A stretch of 64,000 nucleotides of DNA from an uncultured bacterium (GTDB lineage: Bacteria > Cyanobacteriota > Vampirovibrionia > Gastranaerophilales > Gastranaerophilaceae), in contig CATXCB010000001.1 of NCBI GenBank assembly GCA_958366705.1, positions 62,001-126,000 of the forward strand, in the 5' to 3' direction. Position numbers and translations under genes: made by a program. Shown in pieces: positions 35,077 to 44,072 of this stretch. The notes under the pieces are model-generated. The model did not search any database. It saw only the letters and a list, made by a program, of their open reading frames with translations, and was not told the DNA's origin. Numbering within the stretch: the stretch's first letter is position 1; each line of letters starts with the position of its first letter.

Positions 35077-36051
35077 TTACAATCCTAAAGTCATACTGTC
35101 ATCATCTGAACCTGAGCCGATGTTTTTAATTACTGTTCTTGTGTTTCCTTGAGCATCAAAGCTTTTTGGTTTCATTGTCATTTTTATTCTGTCGGCAAAT
35201 ATGGTTCTAACGCCCTGTGTGATACTTGAGCGGCCTGTAAAATATGCTTCATTTGGTTTAGAATCAGCTCCAGGGTAAAGAGTTACTTTCGGACCTTCTG
35301 CGTAATAATCTTGATACCAGATTCGAACACGTCCGCTGGCATTAAAAATTCCACGTTTTTGATTGTATTCCTGATAGTTTGATTTTAATGTTAACTTTGA
35401 ACCATCATCCATCAATGCATTAGATGTTGTGTTGCCGTAAGCTGTTAAATTTCCGGAAGCTGCTTCATATACAAATTTGTCTGCATAAGATTCATTTTTT
35501 TCTTGTTTTACTCTTGCATTACCGGTTAGTACAAGTCTTTTTATATCGCCATTTTTGTCAGTTGTGATTTGAGCAGAATTGGAGAATGTTTCTATCTCTT
35601 TATAAAGCATTGTTACAGCTCCTGTAGCTGTCATAACGCCTGTTTTTGTGTCGTATTCCTGAACGTCAGAATTGATTACTACAACAGGAGTTTTACCCTC
35701 AAATACGATAGATTGTGTGTCTCCCTCTGCTCTAATAATTTTAGTAATCAAAGATACTTTTAAAATATTTGCTTTTACTTCTCTTTTTTTATTTTTTTTG
35801 ATTTCAAACGCATACGGTTTGTCATAAAATGTAGCAGTATCTAATTTTTGATCCTGTGTCATATTTACATCTGCAGAATCTCCAACAACTTTTAAATCGT
35901 CAACAGTAACTTTTACATCACCGTTAAATTTTATTTTGTTGTCAGACTCATTAAATGTTTGACTTTTTGATTCGATAATTAAGTCAGATGCTTGAACAGT
36001 AATGCCTGTTAATAGTAACATTGATACACAAGCTATTAATATTTTTTTCAT
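35077..36051 (-). CDS. lptA: LptA/OstA-like periplasmic lipopolysaccharide transport protein
   Basis: An exported 324-residue protein with signal peptide MKKILIACVSMLLLTGITVQA. It carries two or more OstA-like beta-jellyroll repeats (IIESKSQTFNESDNKIKFNGDVKVTVDDLKV; VVINSDVQEYDTKTGVMTATGAVTMLY), as in LptA, which bridges the periplasm for lipopolysaccharide. It is longer than E. coli LptA (185), as is common in cyanobacteria-related lineages. I choose ATG 36051, one base after the lptC stop; an upstream ATG (36069) lies inside lptC. Confidence 0.85.
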   Translation of the reverse strand: MKKILIACVSMLLLTGITVQASDLIIESKSQTFNESDNKIKFNGDVKVTVDDLKVVGDSADVNMTQDQKLDTATFYDKPYAFEIKKNKKREVKANILKVSLITKIIRAEGDTQSIVFEGKTPVVVINSDVQEYDTKTGVMTATGAVTMLYKEIETFSNSAQITTDKNGDIKRLVLTGNARVKQEKNESYADKFVYEAASGNLTAYGNTTSNALMDDGSKLTLKSNYQEYNQKRGIFNASGRVRIWYQDYYAEGPKVTLYPGADSKPNEAYFTGRSSITQGVRTIFADRIKMTMKPKSFDAQGNTRTVIKNIGSGSDDDSMTLGL

Positions 36052-36052
36052 A

Positions 36053-36634
36053 CTACTTTTTATCCTCATAAACCTTAGAAACTGTTTTTCCGCTTATCTT
36101 AAAACTGCTGTAATCAGGACTGATTTCGATTTTGTCAGCAGTAGACAGAAGTTCTTTCCCTTTTTGAATTTGAATATGACCCTCTGCGATAATCGGGCTG
36201 TGCGAATCTGTCCAGTGAAGTTTATCCGCTTTTAATGTTATTCCGTCTTTTAGTGCAATAAAAGTATCATTGTAAAGAGTTATGTCCCCCTCTTTTGAGT
36301 TGTAAGTTCCTTTTGAGGATTCAAAACTCATAGATACTTCATTGTCTTTATAAAAATTTCCAATAACTTTATTTAATTGGGCAATCCCCTTGCCGCTGTC
36401 CCATTTGCCTGTGTCACCGTATATTTCCCAGTATTTTTGTTCATCTTTTGTTTCAGTTAAGATGATACCCCGAACAATTGCTTCTTGTTGGTCACCTTGA
36501 GATTTCAATTGTTGGCGGTTAAAGTCATGTGTAATTATTCCTGCAGTTATAAACGCCCAGGCTAAAATACCGCCCAGTGCAAAAAATACTAAGGCATAGA
36601 GACGTTTCTTTTTTGGTAAATTCTTCCAGTTCAT
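36053..36634 (-). CDS. lptC: LptC-like inner-membrane lipopolysaccharide transport protein
   Basis: A 193-residue protein with one N-terminal membrane helix (ALVFFALGGILAWAFITAGII) and a periplasmic beta-jellyroll typical of LptC/YrbK (NKVIGNFYKDNEVSMSFESSKGTYN; NDTFIALKDGITLKADKLHW). It passes lipopolysaccharide from LptBFG to LptA. First gene of the lptC-lptA-TPR-dprA-topA-aroE operon. Its presence indicates an outer membrane with lipopolysaccharide-like lipid. Confidence 0.85.
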   Translation of the reverse strand: MNWKNLPKKKRLYALVFFALGGILAWAFITAGIITHDFNRQQLKSQGDQQEAIVRGIILTETKDEQKYWEIYGDTGKWDSGKGIAQLNKVIGNFYKDNEVSMSFESSKGTYNSKEGDITLYNDTFIALKDGITLKADKLHWTDSHSPIIAEGHIQIQKGKELLSTADKIEISPDYSSFKISGKTVSKVYEDKK

Positions 36635-36641
36635 ATTTAGG

Positions 36642-36671
36642 ATTTTAGCACAAAATAAATTAATAAAACAA
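36642..36671 (-). promoter_or_regulatory. Promoter of the lptC-aroE operon
   Basis: On the minus strand TTGTTT (36671-36666) is followed after 18 bases by TAAAAT (36647-36642), with an extended TGC immediately before it. The -10 box is eight bases from the lptC start, so the leader would be very short. Confidence 0.5.
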
Positions 36672-36709
36672 TAATACTTATTTGTTTACTAGATAACTTG
36701 TTATCCTGA

Positions 36710-36990
36710 ACTGATGACCTGTCAGGCTGAACTTGAAATTTGTCACCCTGAACTTGTTTCAGGGTCTAAAGATTTATAGATGCTGAAATAAATTCAGCAT
36801 GACTAGAGGTTGTCATCCTGAACTCGTTTCAGGATCTAGTACCGTCATTGCGAGGCGTTAGCCGCGGCAATCCATTATTAATGTCTATTGTCATTCGGAG
36901 CGTATTCGAAGAATCTTTTCAGGTACTTCGGCTATGCCTCAGTATGACAATATCGCTTACATTGGATTACAATTGCTCACAGAGTCCACC
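36710..36990 (+). repeat. Dispersed-repeat cluster in the lptC-dapA gap
   Basis: The 451-base gap 36635-37085 has no gene. It contains R1 units (CCTGAACTTGTTTCAGGGTC near 36753 and CCTGAACTCGTTTCAGGATC near 36816, plus the palindromic ATGCTGAAATAAATTCAGCAT near 36780), one R2 unit (GTCATTGCGAGGCGTTAGCC..., 36844-36876) and one R3 unit (ATTGTCATTCGGAGCGTATTCG... to CCTCAGTATGAC, 36888-36948). The dapA ribosome-binding site GAGGGATATATC follows near its end. Confidence 0.75.
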
Positions 36991-37085
36991 GTGCGTAGCA
37001 CCCGACATTATTCTTAATAATTAAGCATTATCAAGACTTTTGTAATATAATTATCATTGTCAGACTAAGAAATGAGGGATATATC

Positions 37086-37994
37086 ATGGCACTAAGATAT
37101 GATTGCGGAGAAGTTATTACGGCAATGGTTACGCCGATGAATCGTTTCGGATCAATTGATTATGATAAAGTAGAAGAACTTACAAAATATTTAGTTGAAA
37201 ATGGAAGTGACGCTCTTCTTGTTGCTGGGACTACAGGTGAGTCGCCAACATTGACTAATGAAGAAGAAATTGAGCTTGTTAGTACTGTTAAAAGAGCCGC
37301 TGCTAATAAAGCAAAAGTTATATTGGGTGCAGGTTCTAATTCAACTGAAACAGCTATTGAGTTTACTAAATTTGCTCAAAAAGAGGAAGTCGATGCAATT
37401 TTATCGGTTGTTCCTTATTACAATAAACCAAATCAAAGAGGGATTATTGAACATTTTTCTGCAATTGCAAAATCAACAACTTTGCCGATTATACTATATA
37501 ATATCCCTTCCCGAACAGGGGTGAATATGGAACCTAAAACGGTTGCATATCTTGCTCAAAATTTTGGAAATATTGTCGGTGTGAAGCAAAGTTGTCCGGA
37601 TATGGATAAAATTACTGAGATGAAGTTGTTATGCCCTAATGATTTTGCAATATATTCAGGGGATGACAGTTTGACTCTTCCGATGTTATCATTGGGGGCT
37701 CATGGAGTTATTTCTGTTGCCTCACACTTGTTTGGTTCTGAGATTAAGTCAATGATTAGGAATTTTAAAACAGGTGAAGTTCTTGCAGCAAGAAATATGC
37801 ATAAAGTTCTTTATCCTATTTTTAAAGGGCTTTTTATGGCTCCGAATCCAACTCCGGCAAAAGCTGCTTTAGCTTACAAAGGAATTATTGAAGCTTATGT
37901 GCGGAAACCTTTAGTAACATTGACCGAAGATGAAAAAATTGAACTTTTCAAAATAGTAGACATGGTAAAGAAAGAATTAAGTGAGGAGGGTTAG
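37086..37994 (+). CDS. dapA: 4-hydroxy-tetrahydrodipicolinate synthase
   Basis: The first committed enzyme of lysine and meso-diaminopimelate synthesis, joining pyruvate with aspartate semialdehyde. The 302-residue TIM barrel shows AGTTGESPTLTNEEE, the YNIPSRTGVN motif with the catalytic Tyr and the Schiff-base Lys in GVKQSCPDMDK. dapF lies elsewhere in the window (47890). A clear GAGGG ribosome-binding site precedes the ATG. Confidence 0.96.
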   Translation: MALRYDCGEVITAMVTPMNRFGSIDYDKVEELTKYLVENGSDALLVAGTTGESPTLTNEEEIELVSTVKRAAANKAKVILGAGSNSTETAIEFTKFAQKEEVDAILSVVPYYNKPNQRGIIEHFSAIAKSTTLPIILYNIPSRTGVNMEPKTVAYLAQNFGNIVGVKQSCPDMDKITEMKLLCPNDFAIYSGDDSLTLPMLSLGAHGVISVASHLFGSEIKSMIRNFKTGEVLAARNMHKVLYPIFKGLFMAPNPTPAKAALAYKGIIEAYVRKPLVTLTEDEKIELFKIVDMVKKELSEEG

Positions 37995-38083
37995 TTCCTT
38001 TTCACGTCTTTAATGATATAAATAAGATTAAATATCAAAAAAGGATTTTATAATCAGTAGTACATATATAAGAGGGTAAAAAA

Positions 38084-39415
38084 TTGAAAAACAAGATTAT
38101 TATGTTTTGGGTTATTGTAGCAATTGTTATTGCATCAGTTATAACAATCTACAAAAAACCTACAAAACTGGGACTTGACCTTGTTGGCGGTTCAAGAATT
38201 ATGCTTGAAGCAAAAACAACAGATACAGTCAGAAAAATTACTCCTGAAGTAATGAGCCGTTTGCAATATGCAATCGAAAGCCGTGTAAACAAACTTGGTG
38301 TATCAGAAACAAGTGTTGCACAAGTTGGAGATAAGAGACTTCTGGTTGAAATCCCAAATGTTACGGATTTAAAAGAAGCAGAAGCTTTTTTGGGTAAAAC
38401 TGCTCAGTTAGAATTTAAACAACCTGTGTTTGATGAAAGCAAACAGCCAAAAAGAGATGAAAACGGTTTGATGATGTGGGAGCCAACAGGTTTGACCGGT
38501 GAAGATTTAAAATCAGCTTCAATTGGTTCTGATCAATCAGGTCAGTGGACTGTTTCATTAGAATTTAACGGGAAAGGTGCAAATAAGTTTGCTGAATTAA
38601 CACAGAAGCTTGTTGGTCAGCAAATGGCAATTTTCTTTGATAATGAAGAAATATCTGCTCCGGTTATCAGAGAAGCAATATTTGGCGGCAGAGCTGAAAT
38701 TTCAGGCGGCAGCAGCGGTTTTAAATATGAAGAAGCTGAAAAAATGGTTAACTTGCTAAATGCAGGGGCATTGCCTGTTCCATCTGATATTATTCAAGAA
38801 AATACTGTTGGTCCGACTTTAGGTTCAGACAGTATTGAAAAATCAAAATTTGCAGCACTGATAGGTATTGGCTTTGTAATGCTGTTTATGATATTTGCTT
38901 ATCGATTACCAGGTTTGATTGCAGACATTGCATTAATTGTGTATGGTTTAATATTATTTGCCTTGTTTAAGGCTATCCCTGTTACTCTTACACTTGCAGG
39001 TATTGCAGGTTTTGTATTGTCTGTTGGTATGGCAGTTGATGCAAATATCCTTATTTTTGAAAGAACCAAAGAAGAGCTAAAAGCCGGCAGAAATTTATTT
39101 ACAGCAATTAACTCCGGTTTTGATAGAGCCTTCACAAGTATTTTTGATTCAAACATGACAACAATTTTGACCTGTGTAATCTTGTATTTCTTAGGTACAA
39201 GCGTGGTTAAAGGTTTTGCGTTAACACTGGCAATAGGTGTTGTTGTTTCAATGTTTACAGCAATTACTGTTACTAAGAACTTCATGCACTTAATCTTCGG
39301 TACAGGAGAGTTAAAATATCCTGCGTTGTTCGGTCTTTCAAAGGATGATATTGGTAAAGGTTATGAAGTGACAGAAACAAAACGTGAAAAAGCTCGTTTT
39401 GGTATTTTAGACTAA
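38084..39415 (+). CDS. secD: Protein translocase subunit SecD
   Basis: A 443-residue inner-membrane RND-type subunit that uses the proton gradient to help complete Sec export. It begins with one membrane helix, then DLVGGSRIMLEA, a periplasmic P1 domain and five C-terminal membrane helices with GMAVDANILIFERTKEE. The start is TTG after AGAGGG. secF follows after 22 bases. It is shorter than E. coli SecD (615) but typical for Gram-positive and cyanobacteria-like SecD. Confidence 0.95.
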   Translation: MKNKIIMFWVIVAIVIASVITIYKKPTKLGLDLVGGSRIMLEAKTTDTVRKITPEVMSRLQYAIESRVNKLGVSETSVAQVGDKRLLVEIPNVTDLKEAEAFLGKTAQLEFKQPVFDESKQPKRDENGLMMWEPTGLTGEDLKSASIGSDQSGQWTVSLEFNGKGANKFAELTQKLVGQQMAIFFDNEEISAPVIREAIFGGRAEISGGSSGFKYEEAEKMVNLLNAGALPVPSDIIQENTVGPTLGSDSIEKSKFAALIGIGFVMLFMIFAYRLPGLIADIALIVYGLILFALFKAIPVTLTLAGIAGFVLSVGMAVDANILIFERTKEELKAGRNLFTAINSGFDRAFTSIFDSNMTTILTCVILYFLGTSVVKGFALTLAIGVVVSMFTAITVTKNFMHLIFGTGELKYPALFGLSKDDIGKGYEVTETKREKARFGILD

Positions 39416-39437
39416 GAAAGTATGAGGTAAATATAAA

Positions 39438-40418
39438 ATGTTTAATTTAAAAAAGAAAGCAATACATGTTGTAAAATATAGAGTTTTATGGATGTGTATA
39501 TCAGCAATTTTATTATTACCGGGAATTGCAGCGATGGTGTATTCAATGATTACATATCCTACACATACGCCTGTAAAGGTCGGTATTGATTATACCGGCG
39601 GTACTATATTGCAGTACGGAACAAAAGAAACAGTATCAAGTGATGATCTTGCAAAAACTCGTGAAAGTTTGGATAAAATCGGAGTTACAAATGCTTATCT
39701 TCAAGTGTTAAATGTAAATCCAACTCAAGAAAATGATAATATTAAATCTATTGTATCCATCAGAACAAAATTCATAGATGAGGGTTCAGACTTAGCTGCA
39801 GAAATTACAAATGCTGTTCAAAAAGAATACAAAAATGCTGAACTTGTTCAGGTAACATCTGTTGGACCTACATTAGGTAAAGAATTATTTAAAATGTCAA
39901 TTTTAGCTTTGGCATTAGCTATTGTTGGTATGATTTTATATATTTCATTCCGATTTAAGTTTGAATATGCTGTTGCTGCAATTTTAGGCTTGGTACATGA
40001 TGTACTGTTTGTCGTCGGGATATTTTCTATTCTTGGAATATACTGTAATGTTCAAGTTGACGGTTTATTCTTGACAGCAATCTTAACTTTGATTGGTTTT
40101 TCAATCAACGACACTATTGTAACATTTGACAGAATAAGAGAAAATTTACGTTATTATGGTAAGAAAATGACTTATGGTGAAATTGTTGATGCTTCTGTTA
40201 ATCAAACAATTGCAAGAAGTGTAAATACTTCATTAACAGCATTTATTACACTTGCCGCATTATACTTCTTTGGCGGAGTTACAACAAAAGATTTTGTATT
40301 AGCAATGATGATTGGTGTTGTAGTTGGTACATACTCTAGTATTTTCTTCTGCAGTATGCTTGTTGATTTCTGGGAAGAAAGAAAAAATGCTCCAAAGCGT
40401 ATGGCAGTTGAAGGATAA
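39438..40418 (+). CDS. secF: Protein translocase subunit SecF
   Basis: A 326-residue partner of SecD with six membrane helices. GIDYTGGTILQYG opens the periplasmic domain; VGPTLGKELFKMS and GFSINDTIVTFDRIREN are family signatures. The operon ends with a very strong terminator at 40441. Confidence 0.95.
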   Translation: MFNLKKKAIHVVKYRVLWMCISAILLLPGIAAMVYSMITYPTHTPVKVGIDYTGGTILQYGTKETVSSDDLAKTRESLDKIGVTNAYLQVLNVNPTQENDNIKSIVSIRTKFIDEGSDLAAEITNAVQKEYKNAELVQVTSVGPTLGKELFKMSILALALAIVGMILYISFRFKFEYAVAAILGLVHDVLFVVGIFSILGIYCNVQVDGLFLTAILTLIGFSINDTIVTFDRIRENLRYYGKKMTYGEIVDASVNQTIARSVNTSLTAFITLAALYFFGGVTTKDFVLAMMIGVVVGTYSSIFFCSMLVDFWEERKNAPKRMAVEG

Positions 40419-40440
40419 TATATAACTTAAATATTAAAAT

Positions 40441-40484
40441 AAAAAAGACTTCAAGATTAGTTCTTGAAGTCTTTTTTTTGCGTG
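40441..40484 (+). terminator. Terminator of secD-secF
   Basis: A 16-base-pair perfect stem (40441-40456 with 40462-40477) around a five-base loop, followed by two more T. An A-run on the 5' arm means it could also work in the reverse direction. Confidence 0.9.
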
Positions 40485-40526
40485 TAAAACTTTAGTTACA
40501 ATGATGAGGAACTTATATACAACAAT

Positions 40527-40757
40527 CGTCATTGTGAGGCGATAGCCGCGGCAATCCATTATAAATATAAGTGAAGATAAAACTATTGTCATTCTGAGCG
40601 TATGAGAAGAATCTATTTTAGATACTTCGGCATTGCCTCAGTATGACCATTTTGCTTTGGACTACAATTCGGTGGTAGACTACCCGACCACCCTGCGGAG
40701 CTGAGATGTTGATGTAAGTTTTAAAAAACTGGTGGCAAATCTACGTGCGTACACCCT
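40527..40757 (+). repeat. Dispersed-repeat cluster in the secF-pcrA gap
   Basis: The 405-base gap 40419-40823 carries the secF terminator and then only repeats: R2 (GTCATTGTGAGGCGATAGCC..., 40529-40562), R3 (ATTGTCATTCTGAGCGTATG... to CCTCAGTATGAC, 40587-40647), two CCCTGCGGAGCTGA direct repeats (near 40692 and 40753) and R5 (GGTGGCAAATCTACGTGCGT, near 40731). R2 and R3 occur in the same order and spacing as at 36844-36948. I see no gene. Confidence 0.75.
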
Positions 40758-40823
40758 GCGGAGCTGAATTACAGAAGTCGAGAGAGAACTGTTGGTGGCA
40801 TGGTGCCCCGTGCGGCCGAGCAC

Positions 40824-43373
40824 TTAGAATTTTTTGAGCTTTGCATATGATGCGTCCATTGCTTTTTTGCCTTTGGCTCCAAAATCAACAGTGTACATAA
40901 TGCTTTCGCCAATGTTCATAACGTCTGTTATGTGCCCTATTCCCATTTGACCGTGAAAAACCCTTTGTCCAACTTCAAACACTTCATCAATAAATGTAGA
41001 TGTTTGTTTTTGAGCTTTTTGCTCTTCTGCTAACTTGCGCTCATTCTGACGTTGGGCTGACATTTGTCTAAGTGCATTAATTGCCTGCGTACCTGCTGCT
41101 CTTCTGGCTTCTTCTTCACGTTGTTTGTTTATTGCAGATTTCACAATCATTGCACGACGTGGAGTACGCTGTGGAGTTTGTGAATATGAAGATTTTGCGT
41201 AATTTGAGCTGCTTTGGCTGTGGGTTTTCCCTCCGGATGCGAGCCCTTTTCTCTGTGGAGCTACAAAATTTGCACCAAAACCCGATGATGGTTTTATGTA
41301 TCCGTAACTATCCGATTGTGCAGAGTTTGAACTGTATCCTGAAGAGCTTTCTCTAGCTCTTGAAACAGCACTTCTGAATGTTGAGGCTCCAGATGAGCGC
41401 CCTTCTGATTCCATTGATTCGATTAGATTGTGCGGAATTTCTTCAATAAATCTTGACGGATTATAGTATCTGTATTCTCCCCATGTTTGACGGCGCTTGG
41501 CTGATACCAGATATAGTTTTTCTTCTGCACGAGTTATACCTACATACATTAAACGGCGTTCTTCTTCGACTTCTGATGGAACTTGAAGAGTTCTCTGGCT
41601 AGGGAAAATTCCTTCATCCATACCTGCAATAAATACCGTAGGAAATTCAAGACCTTTTGCAGCATGAAGAGTCATCATGGTTACATTGTTTGATTCTTCT
41701 TCCATTGAATCAAGGTCAGATACAAGTGCTACTTGTTGTAAAAATTCGCCTAAGATGTTGTCTTCTTCTTCCGGTACAAATTCTTCGGCAACGTTTACAA
41801 GTTCTTGTAAGTTATTAATATCATCTTGAAATTCAGGATCTGTTGCGGCTTTTGATTGAAGTTCAGCCAGGTAGCCTGACTTTTCGATGACAAGAGTTAC
41901 AAATTCTTTTAGATTATAAGAATCTTTTGCCTGTTGGAATTTATAAATTAAGTTAGCAAAATCTTTTAGTTTAGATTGAGTTTTTGCATTAATTTCAGAT
42001 TCTTCACAAATTTTTATGGCTTCATAAAGGCTGATATCTCTATCAGATGCAAATTTTGTGAGGTTTTGCATTGTAGTATCACCAATTCCTCGTTTTGGAA
42101 TATTGATTACTCTGCGTAAACTTTGAGAATCATCTGTATTATTGATTAATTTTAAATAACATAATACAGTTTTTACTTCAGCTCTATCGTAGAATTTTGT
42201 TCCGCCATATATTCTATACGGGACACCTGTAGCCATACAAGCTTCTTCCAGAGCACGGGACTGGTTGTTTGTTCTGTATAAAATTGCGAATTTATTATAA
42301 TTACCGCCAGCCGTTCTTCTAATGTTGCTTATAATATAGTTTGCTTCATCCGCTTCATCATCAGCTATGTAGTAGCTTAACTTTTCGCCTTCTCCTTTGT
42401 TTGAATATAAAACTTTATCCAAACGTTCGTCATTGTTTTCGATAACAGCGTTTGCAGCATTCAAAATGTGCGCTGTTGAGCGGTAATTCTGCTCAAGCTT
42501 GATTAGCTTAGTTTTAGGGTAATCCTTTTGGAAATTCATGATGATTGTGAAATCGGCTCCACGCCAAGAGTAAATTGATTGGTCAACATCTCCTACAACA
42601 CATAAAGAGCGTGTTTCCGGCAGTTCATTAACCGGTAAGAGGTTTGTATACAACATATTTACCAGCTTATATTGAGCTAAGTTTGTATCCTGATATTCGT
42701 CAACCATTATATGCTGAAATCTTTCATAGTATTGGTTTCTGACTTCTTCATTTTGTTCAAGAAGTTTAACAGTAAGCATTAACATATCGTCAAAATCTAT
42801 TGCGTTATTGGAGTTTAATGCTTTTTCATATTCTTCATAAATTTCTGCAATTTTTTGGGATTTATAATCTCTTGCATATTTTGCAAAAGTTGTTGCATCT
42901 TGCATTTTGTTTTTAGCATTAGATATTACTGATTTAACAAGTTTTGTTTGATAAACTTTGTCGTCCAGATTTAATTTTTTGATTGCTCTTGTGATAATTT
43001 GATTTGTATCAGAATCGTCGTATATTGTGAAATTTTTATCCAGATTTTTGCCTGTTGCAGTATTGTATTTATCAATATTTTCACGCAGGATTCTTCCGCA
43101 AATTCCGTGGAATGTTCCTACCCACATATATTTAACAGTATCTTCCCCGATGATTTTTCCGATACGTTCTTTCATTTCTTTTGCTGCTTTGTTGGTAAAT
43201 GTAACAGCGAGTATGTTTCTTGGCTTTATGCCATTCTGTATCATATAAGCAATACGTGTAGTGAGTACCTTTGTTTTACCTGACCCTGCGCCGGCTAAAA
43301 TAAGCAAAGGCCCTTGTGTTGTTTGAACTGCTTCTACTTGCTCCTTATTAAGATTTTCTAATAGATTTTCCAT
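40824..43373 (-). CDS. pcrA: UvrD/PcrA-type ATP-dependent DNA helicase
   Basis: An 849-residue superfamily 1A 3'-5' helicase for nucleotide-excision and fork repair. Motifs: Walker A LAGAGSGKTKVL, VGTFHGICGRILRE, VDEYQDTN, VGDVDQSIYSWRGAD and MTLHAAKGLEFPTVF. The Ser/Gln-rich linker (~660-780) leads to a C-terminal Tudor-like domain (GQRVFHGQMGIGHITDV), as in PcrA where it binds RNA polymerase. I start at ATG 43373 with GAAGAGG upstream; 14 further in-frame codons upstream lie in the promoter region. Confidence 0.95.
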   Translation of the reverse strand: MENLLENLNKEQVEAVQTTQGPLLILAGAGSGKTKVLTTRIAYMIQNGIKPRNILAVTFTNKAAKEMKERIGKIIGEDTVKYMWVGTFHGICGRILRENIDKYNTATGKNLDKNFTIYDDSDTNQIITRAIKKLNLDDKVYQTKLVKSVISNAKNKMQDATTFAKYARDYKSQKIAEIYEEYEKALNSNNAIDFDDMLMLTVKLLEQNEEVRNQYYERFQHIMVDEYQDTNLAQYKLVNMLYTNLLPVNELPETRSLCVVGDVDQSIYSWRGADFTIIMNFQKDYPKTKLIKLEQNYRSTAHILNAANAVIENNDERLDKVLYSNKGEGEKLSYYIADDEADEANYIISNIRRTAGGNYNKFAILYRTNNQSRALEEACMATGVPYRIYGGTKFYDRAEVKTVLCYLKLINNTDDSQSLRRVINIPKRGIGDTTMQNLTKFASDRDISLYEAIKICEESEINAKTQSKLKDFANLIYKFQQAKDSYNLKEFVTLVIEKSGYLAELQSKAATDPEFQDDINNLQELVNVAEEFVPEEEDNILGEFLQQVALVSDLDSMEEESNNVTMMTLHAAKGLEFPTVFIAGMDEGIFPSQRTLQVPSEVEEERRLMYVGITRAEEKLYLVSAKRRQTWGEYRYYNPSRFIEEIPHNLIESMESEGRSSGASTFRSAVSRARESSSGYSSNSAQSDSYGYIKPSSGFGANFVAPQRKGLASGGKTHSQSSSNYAKSSYSQTPQRTPRRAMIVKSAINKQREEEARRAAGTQAINALRQMSAQRQNERKLAEEQKAQKQTSTFIDEVFEVGQRVFHGQMGIGHITDVMNIGESIMYTVDFGAKGKKAMDASYAKLKKF

Positions 43374-43397
43374 GACCTCTTCCCAAATAAAAAAAAA

Positions 43398-43414
43398 TAT
43401 GCTATAATTAAGCA
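43398..43414. promoter_or_regulatory. Palindrome over a divergent promoter
   Basis: ATGCT (43398-43402) and AGCAT (43410-43414) flank ATAATTA. The plus-strand extended -10 TGCTATAAT (43400-43408) for the DprA-like gene falls inside it, so a repressor bound here would block transcription between pcrA and the DprA-like gene. Confidence 0.4.
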
Positions 43415-43458
43415 TAATTGAAAAATGTTATTAATGCAATTAGAAGGTAAATGAAAAA

Positions 43459-44058
43459 ATGACAGAAAGTGATAAGGAAATTTTATTAAGTTCAGACGAC
43501 AAAAACGATGATGCTCAAAGGTCTATAGTTGTACCTATTGATGATGAAATGGATACAGTTAAGTCTGATGCTCCGAATACAGTTGACGAGTTGGCTATGG
43601 AGCTTGCAACAATAAAACAATCAGCTAAAAAGATTGCAATTATCGGGAGTAGAAATCTTCCAATCACACATCAACAAATGATAGAAACTCTTGCGACTGC
43701 TTTAGTTATGCAGGGCAATACTATTATAACCTCAGGTGGTTCTTCAGGGACGAATGCTGCAGCTATTCGCGGTGCTATGAAAGCTAATCCTGACAAATTG
43801 AGTGTTGTTTTACCTCAAACTATAGGTCAGCAGCCTTCTGATGTTCAAGATCAGTTAATTGGTGTTCCTAATATTATTGAGCACGCTGATAGAGCAATGA
43901 TGACATTGGCTGATGCTTCAAGAGTTTGTAACAGAGAAATTATTGATGAATGTAATCAATTAATCTGTTTCTTATCTCATACAAGTAAAACTCTTCATAA
44001 TGCTGTTCAATATGCTGAAGAAGGGCACAAAGTTATTACTGTATTTTATTTAGATTAA
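43459..44058 (+). CDS. DprA-like Rossmann-fold protein (core domain only)
   Basis: A 199-residue protein whose residues ~55-195 match the DprA/Smf and LOG-type nucleotide-binding core: KIAIIGSRNLP, IITSGGSSGTNAAAIRGAM and the terminal AVQYAEEGHKVITVFYL. The first 50 residues are acidic and probably flexible. It lacks the helix-hairpin-helix and winged-helix parts of the full DprA at 33208-34299. It could be a DNA-recombination helper or a nucleotide-binding regulator. Followed closely by a HEAT protein and an EF-hand protein in one operon. Confidence 0.8.
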   Translation: MTESDKEILLSSDDKNDDAQRSIVVPIDDEMDTVKSDAPNTVDELAMELATIKQSAKKIAIIGSRNLPITHQQMIETLATALVMQGNTIITSGGSSGTNAAAIRGAMKANPDKLSVVLPQTIGQQPSDVQDQLIGVPNIIEHADRAMMTLADASRVCNREIIDECNQLICFLSHTSKTLHNAVQYAEEGHKVITVFYLD

Positions 44059-44072
44059 TAAGGTTTGTCCTT

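Noticed and set aside
36710..40757. Short repeats as a CRISPR array
   Set aside because: Repeats are few, of different families, unevenly spaced, and no cas gene is present.
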